Of a stretch of 64,000 nt of DNA, positions 38,396 to 47,981 are shown piece after piece (the first letter of the stretch is position 1; the number at the start of each line of letters is the position of its first letter). Source of the DNA: Lascolabacillus massiliensis (lineage in GTDB: Bacteria; Bacteroidota; Bacteroidia; Bacteroidales; Dysgonomonadaceae); assembly GCF_001282625.1 (NCBI RefSeq), contig NZ_CTEJ01000002.1:1242501-1306500 (forward strand), in the 5' to 3' direction. The notes below the pieces were generated by a model that ran no database searches, was not told the DNA's origin, and saw only the letters and a list, made by a program, of their open reading frames with translations. The position numbers and the translations under genes were made by a program.

Positions 38396-38923
38396 TTAAA
38401 AGAAATAGCCAGGACGTTCTTTTCTAATCACATCTGAAACTTCTTCAATTAACTTTGCACAAGCTAACACGAATTCGTCGTTCACTTCAATTAATGTTCG
38501 AATTTCCGAAACATCACCTTCATTAAAATAATCTTCTCCAGGCATTTTTATTTTAAAAGACAATTTACTTGATTTAGCAACCAACGTTTCATAACTTCGC
38601 CCCTCTCCATGTTTAAGAACGTTAATAGCGCAGATAAAATCTTCAAAACGATTTTTTAGATCATAATTGTCCGAATTATTTAGGATTTTTCTTGCTTCTT
38701 CAAAACCATTCCTACAAGCTAAACCGTCTTGTAATATGGATTCAAATATCGAAAACATTCCTACTGCAGTGATTGCCTTTTGAAGTTGAATCATTTGAAG
38801 ATTCTTAATAAGAAAAGTTGAACCGCTTGTTCGGAGTTGTACTATTACTTTAGATTCAACTTCTTCCAATATGCCTAAAGTAAAAGAAGTACTTCTAAAT
38901 ACTAATTCACTAAATTGATGCAT
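38396..38923 (-). CDS. Hypothetical helical protein, 175 residues
   Basis: A mostly helical 175-residue protein, unrecognised. The segment FICAINVLKHGEGRSYE resembles helices in HEPN-type proteins associated with restriction or toxin loci, yet the full Rx4-6H active-site motif is not obvious. It is downstream of the restriction-modification genes on the same strand with 268 bases between. It could be part of the defence cargo. Function is not assigned. Confidence 0.6.
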   Translation of the reverse strand: MHQFSELVFRSTSFTLGILEEVESKVIVQLRTSGSTFLIKNLQMIQLQKAITAVGMFSIFESILQDGLACRNGFEEARKILNNSDNYDLKNRFEDFICAINVLKHGEGRSYETLVAKSSKLSFKIKMPGEDYFNEGDVSEIRTLIEVNDEFVLACAKLIEEVSDVIRKERPGYFF

Positions 38924-39191
38924 ATCCTTATTTATAATAACTAATATCGGTTAAATATAAGAGCAGTGGCTGATATCAAGGCGATTACCTGTCCGCCATC
39001 ACAAAATTTATTAAATGCACAGACCTTGATTTTACCACTTCACCCGCTATTGCTTTTTACAATGTTGTTTATTCGTTGTATATTTAGTTCATGCTCATCA
39101 GCGTGGCCAAGGGCATACTCTTGGGCAAGTTTTGGCTTGCGTGTCGGCTGGTGCGACTTGGCATTGTGTATGGCTGTTGTGCATTGGCATA

Positions 39192-40616
39192 TCAGTTTTG
39201 TTCTTGTTTTATTGCGTCTTCAATTATCTTGTTTATCGCCTGTTGTTTTTCTTCAATTTGTCTGTCAATTACTTTTTGCTCGTCAAGTTGTGTTTTGATT
39301 TTTTCAACTATTTCAGCCTGTTTGGTATCGTCCCAATCGGGAATTGGAAACTCTTTTATTTGACTTGGGAAAATGTTAGTGTTGTTGCCAAGTCCTTTTT
39401 TGTGAGTGTAAACCAGATACTGAAAAAAGTCGCTTCGCATATAGTAATAGGCACACAAAGGGTCAAAACCTGTTAGTCTTATTCTTTGCGTGAAGTCTGC
39501 AAAAATTCCGTTTATGTCTTCGTCTTCAATTAGGGCAACTTTTCCGATTGTTCCTTCTCCAGAACGTGCTAAAAGGATGTCGCCTTTTTTCACTGTCTTG
39601 TTTAGATTACTTGCTGCATAACTTTCAGAAACCCTTTTGCAGTCTTCGGGGTCAAATTCCCAAGTTTTGATATTTGACATTGCGATATAAAAATATTCAC
39701 CTTCTTCATCATAGTCGCTTGGTGAAACACTTTTGCCCAAAACGATATTCTCGGAGATGAAATCTTTAATTCGCTTGTTTGTCATGCTTTCTAAAAATGA
39801 TTGAATATAAGCTCCTGCTTTGTTATGAAAGCGAATACCCATTCGGCAATCAATGTTGTTTGAAAACTTTGAAATGCTTGAAGTATAACTTTTCTCTTTC
39901 TTGATGTTTTCAAACGCTGACCAATCAAAGTCAAATGATTCTCCAAAAACTTGATTGATAATGCTTAAAGTTTGCTTCTTGGTTGCTTTTAGATTTGCAA
40001 TATCTTGTTTTAAAGGACTTATTTTTTCAATAAGCTCTGATTGTGAATTAACAAGTGCATCAACAATTGATTTCGGGAAACGAATAGATTTTAAATCGTC
40101 TACCCTTAAAGTAGGATAACCTTTACCTTGTCTTGATACTGCATTTATTTGATTGATAAATTTTGTTCTTAGAGCTAAAAAGAAAAGTTCAGAATTGATT
40201 TTTGGTCTAATATGAATAAACGCTTTAGTAAAATACGTTTCTTCGTTTTCAATTAAAACATTTTTATTTAGGTAAGGTCTAATTTTAGAAATCAGAACAT
40301 CACCCGATAAGGGTTTGATAATATCTCCCTTTTCAATCTTTTTAAATAAACTTTCGTTTTCTTCTTGCCTGTCGTCAAATGATAATTCAATTGGCTCAAC
40401 TTCACCTAATTTATTTACGTTGCCAATTTCAGCATACTTAAACTTTTCAAGGCTAGCAATATCAACACTTTGAAAAGGAACGAAATCAAATAACTGTCTG
40501 TAAGAATAAAAATCCTTACTGCTAGTTTCAAATGATGAAATATACTTGTAATCGTATCGCAAACTTTCTTCTGAGCGAAAATCAGAAAATTTCTTTTTTT
40601 GAATATTTACTCCCAT
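39192..40616 (-). CDS. hsdS: Restriction-modification specificity subunit (S)
   Basis: A 474-residue protein with the duplicated design of S subunits: two target-recognition domains (about 40-200 and 265-420), each followed by a long helix that spaces them (for example LVNSQSELIEKISPLKQDIA). Recurrent motifs GDVLISKIRPYLNKN and GDILLARSGEGTIGKV are typical. It would read a bipartite target. Its start overlaps the stop of the fused nuclease-methylase by ten bases. No HsdR translocase gene is nearby, so the pair resembles BcgI-like Type IIB systems and not classical Type I. Confidence 0.88.
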   Translation of the reverse strand: MGVNIQKKKFSDFRSEESLRYDYKYISSFETSSKDFYSYRQLFDFVPFQSVDIASLEKFKYAEIGNVNKLGEVEPIELSFDDRQEENESLFKKIEKGDIIKPLSGDVLISKIRPYLNKNVLIENEETYFTKAFIHIRPKINSELFFLALRTKFINQINAVSRQGKGYPTLRVDDLKSIRFPKSIVDALVNSQSELIEKISPLKQDIANLKATKKQTLSIINQVFGESFDFDWSAFENIKKEKSYTSSISKFSNNIDCRMGIRFHNKAGAYIQSFLESMTNKRIKDFISENIVLGKSVSPSDYDEEGEYFYIAMSNIKTWEFDPEDCKRVSESYAASNLNKTVKKGDILLARSGEGTIGKVALIEDEDINGIFADFTQRIRLTGFDPLCAYYYMRSDFFQYLVYTHKKGLGNNTNIFPSQIKEFPIPDWDDTKQAEIVEKIKTQLDEQKVIDRQIEEKQQAINKIIEDAIKQEQN

Positions 40617-43399
40617 ACTACTTCTTTTCTAATGTTGTCTAATATGGTTAGTAATTCAGATGTGCGAAGCACAATGTCACAACTTTTATAGCGTGAAAGC
40701 AAACCGTTTTTAAAGTGGTTAATCAGTTCTGTATCGGTTCTCTCTGCAAATTCTGGTTTTAGTTTATCGTCTTCATAATATTTTTTGAAAATCTCAATTA
40801 CTTGGTTTTTCTCGGTTTCAGTCTGTTCAATTTTTGTGTTTTGTGCTTCAATGTCAGCATTAAGTTTTTCAGCTTTCTTTTTCAATGCTTCGGTTTCTTT
40901 GCCGTCAATTTTTTTATTGACTGCTTCCAATTCCGCTTTTAATTCAGACAATTTCTCTTTTAAGATTTTAATATCTCGGTCGTAGCCTTCCAAGATTTCT
41001 TTTGTTTTAATGGTGTTTGGTGCATACTCAATATCGTAAAGGTCGTTTGGCATTGGGTTTTCGCCCCGTTTGGTGCGTTTGTAGCCCACATTTTCGGCTT
41101 CTGCCATAAAAATATCGTAGTCCATTTCTTTGGCTACTTCGCCAAATACCCACCAAGCATTATAAAAGCCAAAAACATTGGTTTCCTTTTCAAATTTTGA
41201 AAGGCTGTCAATTTCTTCGCTGTATTTGGTTAAAAGTTCTTTTGGGTTGAGTCCTTCGTCTTCGGGTGTGATATAGTCTTTCAAAAAGCGTTTAATGTTC
41301 TCTGAAATGTGATTTAAATCTTCTTTGTTAATGACTTCAACGGCTTCTTTATCTTCTTTCTCTAATAGTTTGTTTAAGTCGGTTGTAAGCTCTTTAACCC
41401 AGGCAAATTTTTTGCTGAGTTTGGCTTTATTTACAAAGTAATCATGATAGCGAACAACACGAGTCTTGAGTTTTGCCCATTCTTTTCCGTATTTGTCCCA
41501 AAGCTCGTTCCATTGCTCAACTTGTTTTTTTGTTTTCTTTTGAGCAAACAAAAGACTCGTTTTGGTTGAAGTAAAAGGCTCAAAAGTTATCTGCGGTAAA
41601 CTTACGATTGCCTTTACATTGAAATACTTGAAAAGGAATAAACGAATGTATTTGTTTTCGGTAGTGTCAAAAACGCTTTCAGGCAATACAACACCCAAAC
41701 GACCGTTCTCTTTCAAAAGCTGGTAATATCGTTCAATAAACAAGTTTTCAGAGTTCTTTTTGTCGCCAAACACAAAAGCATTTTTCACTTCTCTTTGTGT
41801 TTGCGTGTCTAAATCAACGCTAAAAGGTGGATTACTTACGGCAACATCAAATTTTGCGTTTACTTCTTTGTCGTTGTATAGAGTTTCCGGATTGGATGTT
41901 TCTAAGTAGTTAGGTGATGTTTCTTTTACATAGAAACGAAAAGGTAACAAGCCGTCTTTTACAAAAATGTTGGTTGAACCATCACCGTGCAAAATCATAT
42001 TTACTTTGGAAGCTGTGCCTAAGTCAAAATTGATTTCAGTACCGTATAGATATTCTCTTGCCCATTTATTCTCAGCATAATCAGGCATAAAAAGTTCTTC
42101 GTAACGCTGTTTGATTTGTCGGCTTGTTTTGAGTTTGTATTTTTGTTTGTATTTGACTTCTTTGGTTATCAGCTTCATTGCTTCAACCAAATATGTTCCG
42201 CTTCCTGCCGATGGGTCAATAATTAGCGGTAATTCTCTATCATTGTTTAGTCTGTCAATTGCTAATTTGTCAAGCTGTAAAGCGTAAAGCAAAAAGTTTA
42301 CGATTGGGGTAGGGGTAAAAAACTGCCCTTTGTTTTGTTTGAAACCGTCTCTTGTAATGCTTTCAAAGAAATCACCCAAAATGTCTTTTCCGTCTAATGA
42401 ACTACGACCTTCCAAAAATGAAAAGCTCTCTAAGGATTGAACTGTATAAATGAGTTTGTTAAGTGGAAATTTGTTTCGGTTGATGATGTTATCATCATCA
42501 ATTTTTTGCTGTTCCGAAACATTGAGCTGTTCTTTTAATGCTCTTTTGTAAAGTTGGTTTATTCTGTCGTAAACTTTTTCTGAAGCTTCAATATGGCTAC
42601 CATACTGATAAATTTGAAAATCATATTCTTTTCCTTCTTCTTTTTCGTATTCATCCTGAATTTTAGCAAGTATAATATTGACAAGCGAATAGAATATTTC
42701 ACTGTCGTTTGTTCCGCCACCGCCCCAAAGCACATTATGAAGATTTCTCCCCAATCCTTCTATTTCTTCTCGATTGATTTTTTTTCTTAAATCGTGTTTT
42801 TCGTGTCCTTTGATTAAAGACTGTTTCTTAGGTTCTCCGTAACCTGCGGTTAGTTCAACCCCAATGGAAATAAAGCCGTCATTTTCCCAATCTGTGTAGT
42901 TTCGGTATTTCTCAAAGTCAATGATGATAGCTTTGTCTAAAACGCCTTCGTCTTGTAGGTCAGCTGTATAGTAAACCAAATATTTCACTTTGGTCTTATA
43001 GTCTTTTTCTTCGGCGACTGCTAATGAAAAAAGTTGTCCTTCAATTTCTTCTTTATCTTTCTCAAACTTGTCAGGTGCTTTGGCTTCAATGAAAAAGAAC
43101 GGATTGCCTTTGTCGTCTTTTACAATGATGTCAATACGTGGCGTTAATTTTCCGTGTCCTGCTTTTACGGAATATTCTTTTTCTATTTCAATGTTCTCAG
43201 GTTTATAATCAAGTTCGCTTACCAAGCGGTCAATTAGAAATGCTCTTACAATTTCTTCGTCACCTGTCAAAGATTTTAAAACTCTGTACTGTTTAATTTT
43301 TTCGGAATACTGAACAGTCGCTTTGTCAATGCTGATTTTAGCAACACTGTTTTTATGTTTGTGCAGTTTCTGTTCAATATTTTGCTTCCAATCTTTCAT
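40607..43399 (-). CDS. Fused PD-(D/E)xK nuclease and N6-adenine methyltransferase (RM subunit)
   Basis: A 930-residue fusion. The N-terminal 190 residues are an HSDR_N-like nuclease domain with Asp90 (PRIDIIVK) and Glu105-x-Lys107 (FFIEAKAPDKF). An HsdM-type helical and methylase region follows: SAM motif DPSAGSGTYLVEAM near residue 394 and catalytic NPPF near 523 (AVSNPPFSVDL). A C-terminal coiled coil (about 810-880) is likely to contact the S subunit. Cleavage and methylation are thus in one chain, with specificity in the overlapping downstream gene. There is no helicase, so cleavage should occur near the site as in Type IIB/IIG enzymes. Confidence 0.85.
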   Translation of the reverse strand: MKDWKQNIEQKLHKHKNSVAKISIDKATVQYSEKIKQYRVLKSLTGDEEIVRAFLIDRLVSELDYKPENIEIEKEYSVKAGHGKLTPRIDIIVKDDKGNPFFFIEAKAPDKFEKDKEEIEGQLFSLAVAEEKDYKTKVKYLVYYTADLQDEGVLDKAIIIDFEKYRNYTDWENDGFISIGVELTAGYGEPKKQSLIKGHEKHDLRKKINREEIEGLGRNLHNVLWGGGGTNDSEIFYSLVNIILAKIQDEYEKEEGKEYDFQIYQYGSHIEASEKVYDRINQLYKRALKEQLNVSEQQKIDDDNIINRNKFPLNKLIYTVQSLESFSFLEGRSSLDGKDILGDFFESITRDGFKQNKGQFFTPTPIVNFLLYALQLDKLAIDRLNNDRELPLIIDPSAGSGTYLVEAMKLITKEVKYKQKYKLKTSRQIKQRYEELFMPDYAENKWAREYLYGTEINFDLGTASKVNMILHGDGSTNIFVKDGLLPFRFYVKETSPNYLETSNPETLYNDKEVNAKFDVAVSNPPFSVDLDTQTQREVKNAFVFGDKKNSENLFIERYYQLLKENGRLGVVLPESVFDTTENKYIRLFLFKYFNVKAIVSLPQITFEPFTSTKTSLLFAQKKTKKQVEQWNELWDKYGKEWAKLKTRVVRYHDYFVNKAKLSKKFAWVKELTTDLNKLLEKEDKEAVEVINKEDLNHISENIKRFLKDYITPEDEGLNPKELLTKYSEEIDSLSKFEKETNVFGFYNAWWVFGEVAKEMDYDIFMAEAENVGYKRTKRGENPMPNDLYDIEYAPNTIKTKEILEGYDRDIKILKEKLSELKAELEAVNKKIDGKETEALKKKAEKLNADIEAQNTKIEQTETEKNQVIEIFKKYYEDDKLKPEFAERTDTELINHFKNGLLSRYKSCDIVLRTSELLTILDNIRKEVVWE

Positions 43400-43561
43400 A
43401 CTATATATCTAAAATTTTATAAGTCGTCAAATTTACTTTTTTTGTCCGTTGGTTTGTCCATGCGTGGGCAAAAAATGGCTCTTTTGGTTTTTCAGCGTTG
43501 AGCTGTGTGTAGGCAAAAACCAAATGTGCCTTTTGAGGGTCAGCTGTCTTTTTACATTGAT

Positions 43562-43692
43562 GTATAACGTTTGGCGGTATGGTTAGTTGCCGATTTCGAA
43601 GCACTTTCCTTTCAAGTTACAACTACTTTTGATACAAGCTGTGCCGCTCGAATACCCACTTCACCGACAATTAACTATACCGCGTGTTATGC
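43562..43692 (-). repeat. attC-like imperfect palindrome downstream of the PIN gene
   Basis: About 130 bases with long complementary arms: CGGTATGGTTAGTTGCCGAT pairs with the right arm ACCGACAATTAACTATACCG with only wobble or A-C differences. The arms are bounded by TATAACG on the left and GTTATGC on the right. The PIN gene stop codon lies inside one arm, as in many integron cassettes. The ends do not strictly fit GTTRRRY. Confidence 0.5.
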
Positions 43693-44879
43693 AAAGTTTT
43701 ATTTCTAAACTGGATTTCTATCTCTCTCTCCTTTAATTCGTTGCCTTTTTGAATTAGATTTTCTATTTGCTTTTCAATAATCATTTGTTCTTGTTTAAAC
43801 TTTCTTATTTTTTGCTCATCTAAAACATCAAACTCTCCATTATCAATTAATAGATAATGTTCATTTAATGAATTCTCAATGTGATTCTTTCTATCATGCA
43901 AAAATTTAAGTTCCTCATTGAGCATCATCCTTTCTTTTATAAACGCTTCTTTAAATTCATGGTATCTCAATATGTCTTTCTCTTTTCGTAATTGAGATAA
44001 GCGATTTCTTTCATCTAAGCGCCTTAATTCTCTTATTTCCTCAATAACCTTTTGGTCAATGTGTTCATTTAAATAGTCTCTTGCAAACTCTAAAAATCTA
44101 TCTGATTGATACATGTAAAATGATTCTTGTGTCTCTAATTTGAATTCTTTGATTAATTCCGGTCTTGGACTGATAGTTTTACCCTTAAATCTTACCCACC
44201 AGTCTTCTTTTCTGTCATCGGTAACTAAAATAACAGCTTGTTTTAATTCTTTTGATTTATTAATAGTTTGTTTCCATACAATCAAGTCTCCGAATTTTTT
44301 AGAATTAGCCTCCGTATCATCTTTCTTATTTGAATCCTTAAAACCTGGTGGAATTTTATTAGCAAATCTATATTCGCCCTCTTTAAATAAAGCTTTCAAT
44401 TCTTCTTCACTAAATTCATTTCCAACTTTATTGTCAAACAAAGATTCTACCTTATCAAGTATATCATCTTCGCTTATCCTTTTGTTATGGAAGTCCTTAC
44501 TAGAATTCAAATTTTCACAAATCTCTTTACTCAATTCAGAAAACTTCTTTAACAGTTTTTGTGGAATAAATGGATGTTGTCTAGAATTCTTAAACTCTTT
44601 TTCCATTGAATCAATTGATGAAATAGCATCTTCATATGCTTTTTCTTGTTGGCTAATAACAGATAGTCTGTTATCAAAAAATTCTTGTGCTGATTGGTGC
44701 GGAATCCAAATTCTTTCTTTGAGTTTATCTAATATTTTAATAAACTCTTCTCTTGTTTCATCTGAATATCTGTAAAAATTTAGTAAAATATTAGCATCAA
44801 AAGTGAAAAGAGCATTATCCCATAATTTGTTAATGTCATTTTCTGATAGTTTAAAATAGCCTGGAAATTTTGATTTCAT
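43671..44879 (-). CDS. PIN-like domain protein (PIN_8/DUF4935 type)
   Basis: A 402-residue protein. The first part resembles the PIN_8/DUF4935 ribonuclease-like domain: Asp28 in FTFDANILLNFYRY, the WIPHQSAQEFFDNR stretch near residue 57 and the acidic VILVTDDRKEDWWVRF near 217. The C-terminal 130 residues form a long charged coiled coil. PIN proteins of this type occur in defence islands next to restriction systems, as here, and may degrade RNA upon infection. Its last codons lie inside an attC-like palindrome and a GCATAACG box lies just upstream, so it has the look of a mobile gene cassette. Confidence 0.75.
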   Translation of the reverse strand: MKSKFPGYFKLSENDINKLWDNALFTFDANILLNFYRYSDETREEFIKILDKLKERIWIPHQSAQEFFDNRLSVISQQEKAYEDAISSIDSMEKEFKNSRQHPFIPQKLLKKFSELSKEICENLNSSKDFHNKRISEDDILDKVESLFDNKVGNEFSEEELKALFKEGEYRFANKIPPGFKDSNKKDDTEANSKKFGDLIVWKQTINKSKELKQAVILVTDDRKEDWWVRFKGKTISPRPELIKEFKLETQESFYMYQSDRFLEFARDYLNEHIDQKVIEEIRELRRLDERNRLSQLRKEKDILRYHEFKEAFIKERMMLNEELKFLHDRKNHIENSLNEHYLLIDNGEFDVLDEQKIRKFKQEQMIIEKQIENLIQKGNELKEREIEIQFRNKTLHNTRYS

Positions 44880-44894
44880 ATCTTTTTAAATTTT

Positions 44895-44962
44895 GCATAA
44901 CGTGTTATTTACGCAATGAATATACAACATTCGTATATACCCGATTTACAACATTCGTATAT
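44895..44962. repeat. Cassette-boundary box and short direct repeats
   Basis: GCATAACG (44895-44902) mirrors the box at the other end of the PIN gene. It is followed by two copies of ACAACATTCGTATAT (44924-44938, 44948-44962), the second enclosed by CCCGATTT/AAATCGGG, which can form a hairpin. Confidence 0.5.
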
Positions 44963-45083
44963 CCCTACGAAATCGGGGGTGTTTACGAAAGTTATTTGAA
45001 TATGATTTATTATGCCTTTATTTAGTTAACAAATCTAATTATGTTAAGAATCCAAAGATAACGAAAAATATAAATAGAAAAAA

Positions 45084-46070
45084 CTAAAAACCCTCAATAA
45101 TATAATCTGCAATATCGTAACCCGCTTTGGTTTGATCTTTTGTGGCGTGTTTTTCGGTTAGTGAGGATGTTTTGATATTACAAAAGATTTGGCTTTTGAT
45201 TTGAATAGATTTCTTTTCCCATTTATCAAAGCAACCGGCATCGGGGTATAGGACTACATTTTTATTTTGGAGTACTCTTGATTTCTCAACGTTTAGGCCG
45301 TTGAGGTTGCCTGCTGCAAGCCAATTGTAGTTATCGAAGATAATACTTCCTATAACGGCTGTTTTTTCTGCCTCAACGAGTGCGATTGGTTTGTCGGGGT
45401 AGATGCGGATGAGGTGTTCACCGAAGTAGCATTGACATAGATTGAAGTTGGCAAATTCGGAGTTTCTTTTTTTGGAGTTTCTTTTTTTTAATATGTTGTG
45501 CACCCAGTTTATTGCTCCGGTCTTGTTTTTGATTCGTTTCCCGGTATCGGGATTGTATTGCATTATCTTGCCTGTGCGAACTTTACCATTTATATCGATC
45601 TGCCAGAATATAACGCTTTGGTTTTTTGTTGCTCCAAGAGCGTAATTTCTCATTGCATTTTCAATTTTATCGCGCGAAAAGTGTTTGCACAAGAAGCGCA
45701 CAAAATTAGAGTTGAATGAAACGGATTGTTTAACATAGCTGAGAGGAATAAAATCTATTTTACATTGCGAAGCCTTCAGGCGAACTGTGTGAGCATGCAA
45801 AGGTACTGAGCTCGGTTTATTATAATTATGATCATTAAAATATTGACGTGGAGGATAGTGATATCCACATTTAATTGCCCGGTTGCATATTCCAACAGTA
45901 GGATGAATTGGTTCTCCTGTGTTTCCATCCAAATATAAAGTAAAGGTTTTCTTTACTTTACAATTTGGGCAAGTATGACGTGTTCCCCTACCCTTATATG
46001 GTTCGAGAAACGGTTGTTTATATAAAGACATGAGATTATTAATGTGTTGCAGGAAGTTCACTTTCTGCAC
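45084..46070 (-). CDS. Zinc-ribbon and toprim-like protein (DUF6371 type)
   Basis: A 328-residue protein. An N-terminal zinc ribbon (TCPNCKVKKTF, then GICNRAIKCGYH) is followed by a toprim-like core: IALVEAEKTAVIGSIIF with the glutamate, YNWLAAGNLNGLN, and VVLYPDAGCFDKW with the acidic residue. This is the domain order of small plasmid/phage primase proteins that supply priming to a separate helicase. It is the last gene of the replication operon, 107 bases past the P4-type helicase gene. The DUF6371 label is from memory. Confidence 0.7.
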   Translation of the reverse strand: MQKVNFLQHINNLMSLYKQPFLEPYKGRGTRHTCPNCKVKKTFTLYLDGNTGEPIHPTVGICNRAIKCGYHYPPRQYFNDHNYNKPSSVPLHAHTVRLKASQCKIDFIPLSYVKQSVSFNSNFVRFLCKHFSRDKIENAMRNYALGATKNQSVIFWQIDINGKVRTGKIMQYNPDTGKRIKNKTGAINWVHNILKKRNSKKRNSEFANFNLCQCYFGEHLIRIYPDKPIALVEAEKTAVIGSIIFDNYNWLAAGNLNGLNVEKSRVLQNKNVVLYPDAGCFDKWEKKSIQIKSQIFCNIKTSSLTEKHATKDQTKAGYDIADYIIEGF

Positions 46071-46177
46071 ATTCTACACTTTTTATGTGTAGAATGTGCC
46101 TTTTTCAGTCTAAATATCTTGAAATAGTGTAGAAAGTGTAATAAGTGCAGAATTTAGAACAGTTATTTATTTTACCC

Positions 46178-47725
46178 TTAACTTACTGCATTATTGTCCG
46201 AGGTTGAGAATATTATTCTCTCAACATTTACAGCCATACCATAATTTTTCCGTTCAATAAGAATTCCCAGGTTCCGGATTCGATCACTAAAATTTCTCTT
46301 AGTTACCGGGATATAATTATCATCCTTACAGAAAGATTTAAAATCACTGTATAACTCTCCCAATGGCGTAAACTTATCAGTTGATGTAATATACTTCTCA
46401 TCAATGAAAAGAGCAACTGTATTTGATTCTCTTTTATATTTATTGAGAATATTGTCCACTGCATTGCATTGAGTGAAGTTCTTTTGTTGTAGCAACCTTT
46501 TCAGTCCGTCCAGGACCCAGTTGAACACTCCTGATAATTCATTATTAATGATTTTACTAGCCAACTGTTTATCCTGTTTATTCTCCGGAATTGTAACATC
46601 AAAAGGAATAATAAGAAACCTGCGAAAGAACGCATTATTCACCTCAACATCCTTTGGAAGCTCATTGCAGTTAAATATCAATTTAGCGTAATTGGTAAGC
46701 GTGAATGGCTCACCATATGGTAGTCGAGCCTCAACAGGCTCACCAGACACCAACTGTTTGAAAATAGATGTTTCAAGCTTACCATTAATCTCACTTGCAT
46801 AGTTAACAAGCTTATTGGCCAGCATAGAACGGAAGTAACCGTTCTCATTTGTCAGATTTTGAAGTGAGAAATTACTCACATTCTCAGTACCACCAAGAAG
46901 AGCGTTTACTATCTCGAAGAAAACAGACTTACCGTTGGCACCGGTCCCATATAAAACAAGAGACTTCTCGAGTTTTAAAACAGAAGTTTTGATAAAAAGA
47001 TAACCGAGGTACTCGGCAAGTATCTTTTGTCTGTTTATATCGGGCAAAACAGTGTTTAGATAATCATCAAAGATAGGACACTCTGCCTTTTCATCATAAG
47101 GGAACGGAAGCTGATAAGTTAGAAAATCATTCCTGTCAGGCTTTCTCAGATGCATTTTACTACCATCGATCTCAAAAGTACCGTTCTTAAGATTTATCAA
47201 AACAGAATTATCATTCTGTTGAGGCTTTGGAAGTCTGGAAACAGACAGAAATTGTTGCAACAATTGTCGGCGAAAAGTATATAGCCTGGCATCGAATTTA
47301 TAGACACCCATTTTCTCGGCAGCCTTACCAAGGAATATTTGGAAATCCTGAGACTCCACACAACTCCAATACTCACCATTGTACAAGTAAATGAAATTAT
47401 GATTCCTGCAAACTCCCCAATTATTCTTATCCGCTGTTTCAAGAATTTTCTCAACACACGTAACAAGGAAATGCTTCTGCAGTAATTTCTGATCATCATT
47501 TTGGAAACCAGCCTCATTTCTGAAATCCACCTCATCGATTTGCTCATAAAGAGAAAACAGAATTTGAGAATGATCTTTAACCGGTTCACTTTCAATTATA
47601 TCGAACTGTTTTTCAAATTCACTTAAATCAAGATCGAGTAAATCAATAAAATTTTGTTTATCAGAAACACTAACTACATTATTTACTTCAGTTGCTGTTC
47701 CATTAACTTCACATTTCACTAGCAT
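46178..47725 (-). CDS. P4-type replicative helicase (D5-like superfamily 3)
   Basis: A 515-residue protein of the phage/plasmid primase-helicase family. The N-terminal part is the D5_N type domain, and the SF3 ATPase follows: Walker A YGTGANGKSVFFEIV near residue 262, KLIFNCNELP (sensor region) near 345 and the arginine finger RRFLIIPFD near 367. A C-terminal winged-helix part is present. No archaeo-eukaryotic primase domain is seen, so priming may come from the toprim protein encoded next. It overlaps the HTH gene by 17 bases. It should drive autonomous replication after excision. Confidence 0.88.
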   Translation of the reverse strand: MLVKCEVNGTATEVNNVVSVSDKQNFIDLLDLDLSEFEKQFDIIESEPVKDHSQILFSLYEQIDEVDFRNEAGFQNDDQKLLQKHFLVTCVEKILETADKNNWGVCRNHNFIYLYNGEYWSCVESQDFQIFLGKAAEKMGVYKFDARLYTFRRQLLQQFLSVSRLPKPQQNDNSVLINLKNGTFEIDGSKMHLRKPDRNDFLTYQLPFPYDEKAECPIFDDYLNTVLPDINRQKILAEYLGYLFIKTSVLKLEKSLVLYGTGANGKSVFFEIVNALLGGTENVSNFSLQNLTNENGYFRSMLANKLVNYASEINGKLETSIFKQLVSGEPVEARLPYGEPFTLTNYAKLIFNCNELPKDVEVNNAFFRRFLIIPFDVTIPENKQDKQLASKIINNELSGVFNWVLDGLKRLLQQKNFTQCNAVDNILNKYKRESNTVALFIDEKYITSTDKFTPLGELYSDFKSFCKDDNYIPVTKRNFSDRIRNLGILIERKNYGMAVNVERIIFSTSDNNAVS

Positions 47726-47981
47726 TCATACCTCCTTTCTCATCATCTTCACTCTCGTAATCACCTCTTCTTAAGTCACCATTATAATTTTCTTTGAGTA
47801 ATAAAAAGATGTCCGACTTTCTGTAATATAACTTACCTTTAATCCGTGAGAAAGGAAGCAGACCTTCAATTCTCCAGGTCTGTAAAGTTCGCTGACTAAT
47901 ATGCATGTTAGTGCATACATCCTGAGCATCAATCCAGTCAGACCATTCATCTTGCCGATCAGTTAAATCTACTCCTTTCAT
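47709..47981 (-). CDS. Helix-turn-helix protein, excisionase-like
   Basis: A 90-residue MerR/Xis-type winged helix: DAQDVCTNMHISQRTLQTWR places the recognition helix near residues 22-41, then IKGKLYYRKSDIFLLL, the wing. Its stop overlaps the helicase start, and its own start overlaps the stop of the next HTH gene by four bases. Proteins like this act as excisionases or as activators of the replication genes. Which of the two it does cannot be told. Confidence 0.82.
   Translation of the reverse strand: MKGVDLTDRQDEWSDWIDAQDVCTNMHISQRTLQTWRIEGLLPFSRIKGKLYYRKSDIFLLLKENYNGDLRRGDYESEDDEKGGMNASEM

Noticed and set aside
43401-43604. A 67-codon frame upstream of the fused nuclease-methylase
   Set aside because: No protein-like pattern that I recognise, and it runs into the attC-like palindrome; more likely spacer sequence between cassettes.
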